This document shows, piece by piece, positions 62,261 through 64,000 of a stretch of 64,000 bases of DNA. The position numbers and the translations under genes are program-made. Positions within the stretch are counted from its first letter, which is position 1; the number at the start of each line of letters is the position of its first letter. The DNA comes from Bythopirellula goksoeyrii. GTDB lineage: Bacteria; Planctomycetota; Planctomycetia; Pirellulales; Lacipirellulaceae. The DNA lies in assembly GCF_008065115.1 (NCBI RefSeq), contig NZ_CP042913.1:4629278-4693277 (forward strand), read 5' to 3'. Under the pieces are notes generated by a model that was not told the DNA's origin, made no database searches, and saw nothing but the letters and a program-made list of their open reading frames with translations.

Positions 62261-63091
62261 ATGAAAGAATCATTACTTATCACCTTGTCTCGCCACTTGC
62301 TGCTCTTGGTCTTCGCGGCCATCAGCATCTATCCCGTGCTGACGGTATTATCGATTTCGCTCAGGCCGGGCGACCAACTGCAATCGACTGATTTGTCGAT
62401 TATTCCTCCCAATTGGACTTTCGCCGCTTATCGAGAACTGTTTACCGAGCAACCTTTCTTACGTTGGCTGGGGAACTCTCTGTTGGTGTCGACTCTCGTT
62501 ACTTTCACAGGAGTAGTGCTTGCCTCGATTGGAGGTTATGCGTTGAGCCGATTCAATTTCATCGGGCGGCAAGCCACGATGCTGGCGATTCTGACCACCC
62601 AGATGTTCCCTGCCACGATGTTGCTACTTCCTCTTTACATCTTGATTGCCAAATTACACTTGGTAGATACCTTCTTGGGACTGTTAGTATTCTACGTTTC
62701 TACTGCACTCCCCTTTTGCATTTGGCAAATGAAAGGCTTCTATGACACGATCCCTCCCTCGCTCGAAGAGGCGGCCCATATTGATGGCTGTAGCCGAGCC
62801 AGCGCTTTCTGGCTTATCATCCTGCCCATTGCAGTCCCGGGCTTGGTGATCACGGCCCTTTTCAGCTTCATGACCGCCTGGAGTGAATACATCGTGGCTG
62901 CTCAGGTATTGCAAGACCGCGATATGTTTACGCTGCCACTTGGAATCAAAAGCTTTCAGGCGAGTATGTCGACGCAGTGGGCACTCTATGCCGCCGCATC
63001 GTTGCTGGTGAGTGTGCCCGTGGTAATCGTGTTCCTGGCCTTGAGCCGTTACCTTGTATCAGGCATGACTCTTGGAGCGGTGAAGGAATGA
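62261..63091 (+). CDS. MalG-type sugar ABC permease
   Basis: A 276-residue membrane protein with six helices and the EAA loop PSLEEAAHIDGCSRASAFWL, typical of MalG. The N-terminus LLITLSRHLLLLVFAAISIY is the first helix. It follows the MalE-MalF fusion by 54 bases and would form a heterodimeric channel with its permease half. The length equals the family norm. The missing ATPase must be encoded elsewhere or shared. Confidence 0.92.
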   Translation: MKESLLITLSRHLLLLVFAAISIYPVLTVLSISLRPGDQLQSTDLSIIPPNWTFAAYRELFTEQPFLRWLGNSLLVSTLVTFTGVVLASIGGYALSRFNFIGRQATMLAILTTQMFPATMLLLPLYILIAKLHLVDTFLGLLVFYVSTALPFCIWQMKGFYDTIPPSLEEAAHIDGCSRASAFWLIILPIAVPGLVITALFSFMTAWSEYIVAAQVLQDRDMFTLPLGIKSFQASMSTQWALYAAASLLVSVPVVIVFLALSRYLVSGMTLGAVKE

Positions 63092-63428
63092 ACGTTGGAG
63101 TATCGACGGGCAAGACGCCTCCCTGGCAAGATGGCGGAACCACAGTTTTGCTCATTCTGCAAGCTGCTTGCCTTCCACGGCACCTGCAAAACGTGTAACT
63201 TCTTTGCTACTGGGGAGTTGCAAAGTGTCAATTGTATGGGTTGGGCAGAATTTTCACCGAACTGATCGAGAAATGTTTCCCAAAAAGGTGACTAAAACTG
63301 GTGTGTTTCACTCTGCGTTTCTAAAATGGAGCCAGGGATCGACTGGGCGGTGAGACGACCATTTGGTAGCCTCGCACCAGAAATTCGATAAGGATTCATT
63401 CCTTCAAAACCATCAGGACACCAGTTTG
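63092..63428. other. intergenic region without recognised features
   Basis: 337 bases between the MalG gene and the ClpP-like gene. Short frames lack signals. Promoter of the ClpP-like gene is expected here; no hairpin with a T-run was seen. Confidence 0.35.
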
Positions 63429-64000
63429 ATGACGCAGGTCCACAACGAAGAAGACAATCGAGTCCCCGAAATCGCCATCACGGGGGATCTTACCGAACAC
63501 GAGTCCGAACTCACTGATCGCCTCTTGGATATAGAACCTGGCGGTCAGTGTACTTTCTATTTCGACTCGCCAGGTGGCAGTCCCTATTGTGCCGTTTCGT
63601 TGATGACGATCATTCGCTTGCGGGGCTTACGGGCGACCGGGGTTGTCACGGGCGAATGTTCTTCGGCAGCTTTATGGCCGTTCGCCGCTTGTGAACGCCG
63701 GTTCGTATCGCCCTACAGTGTCTTACTGTTCCATCCAATGAAATGGCAAAGCGAAGAAAATGTGGGACTTGCTGAAGCCGCAGAGTGGGCACGCCATTTT
63801 GGTCATCTAGAAAAAGACATGGATGCGCTGCTGGCCGATCTGTTTGGTGTGTCTCGCGACATGATGCGCAGTTGGATCAATCCCGGGAAGTATGTTTCGG
63901 GGAGCGAGTTGGCTGGCGCCGGGTTAGCAGAGTTGATCACCGCAGCCGATCTTGTCAGTCCAACGGGAATCTTTCATCTGCTCCATCCAGACGAGGCACA
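63429..64000 (+). CDS. ClpP/SDH-like serine protease, cut by right window edge
   Basis: An open frame of 190 codons from ATG 63429 to the window end. DSPGGSPYCAVSLMTIIR matches the substrate-strand GG of Clp proteases. S79 in GECSSAALW aligns with the catalytic serine and H102 in LLFHPMKW with the catalytic histidine. The position of the catalytic aspartate (RDRF region) reads NPGKY, so that residue seems to be glycine. The N-terminus TQVHNEEDNRVPEIAITGDL lacks a signal peptide. It may be a ClpP paralogue with altered activity or a scaffold. C-terminus unseen. Confidence 0.75.
   Translation, partial: MTQVHNEEDNRVPEIAITGDLTEHESELTDRLLDIEPGGQCTFYFDSPGGSPYCAVSLMTIIRLRGLRATGVVTGECSSAALWPFAACERRFVSPYSVLLFHPMKWQSEENVGLAEAAEWARHFGHLEKDMDALLADLFGVSRDMMRSWINPGKYVSGSELAGAGLAELITAADLVSPTGIFHLLHPDEA

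Noticed and set aside
33396-63091. Reading the PEP-CTERM region as a local exosortase system
   Set aside because: No exosortase (XrtA-type) or associated histidine kinase/regulator is in the window; the processing enzyme must be elsewhere.
1-64000. tRNA, rRNA, CRISPR or prophage
   Set aside because: No cloverleaf, rRNA core sequence, regular direct-repeat array or phage structural gene was recognised on either strand.

Overview
The window reads as the chromosome of a planctomycete, most likely Pirellulales (Lacipirellulaceae/Pirellulaceae type). The evidence is convergent. There are many secreted proteins with C-terminal VPEP sorting tails, dockerin-like repeats next to those tails, DUF1559 prepilin-like proteins, ECF sigma factors paired with FecR/concanavalin-like membrane proteins, large PQQ-type propellers, a multihaem c-type cytochrome and a lysine/alanine-rich histone-like protein. 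No rRNA, tRNA, CRISPR array or phage was recognised.

Layout. 1-2332 (minus): ECF sigma, membrane anti-sigma-like protein and a secreted protein cut by the left edge. 2403-6026: csrA with a terminator (minus), an M24 peptidase, then a CpsB-type PHP phosphatase coupled to a zinc protease. 6321-7673: two tandem secreted paralogues with an acidic PLALDDDD tail, closed by a perfect terminator. 7674-10090: decayed DNA with hairpin elements, a small YrhK-like gene and remnants of an IS3 and two IS5/IS1182-like transposases; one remnant has eaten the 3' end of a PEP-CTERM gene. 10980-13063: a secreted unknown protein and a very cysteine-rich repeat protein (minus). 13885-20654: two PQQ-like propellers, a receiver protein lacking its aspartate, a histone-like protein and a long gene-poor stretch. 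20655-23564: hexahaem cytochrome. 23656-28178: egtD, ABC ATPase, fused binding-protein/permease and egtB in one overlapping operon, probably ergothioneine synthesis plus transport. 28248-33363: Popeye/cNMP-binding protein, NhaC-type antiporter and SLC12-like cotransporter.

33396-63091 is a 30-kb glycan-use region. Two ECF sigma/FecR-ectodomain pairs (38463-35416 on minus, 46787-49191 on plus) accompany parallel gene sets. Each set has PEP-CTERM proteins, a DUF1559 pseudopilin, small lipoproteins and a secreted glycosidase: GH30 (two copies) in the first half and GH13 (one secreted with dockerin repeats and one lipoprotein) in the second. A fused MalE-MalF protein and a MalG permease follow for uptake of released oligosaccharides. 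A binding module is shared between a non-enzymatic PEP-CTERM protein and one GH30. The window ends inside a ClpP-like protein.

All function calls rest on motif and family recognition by eye; no searches were run. Starts were moved inward where a Shine-Dalgarno, signal peptide or overlap supported it.
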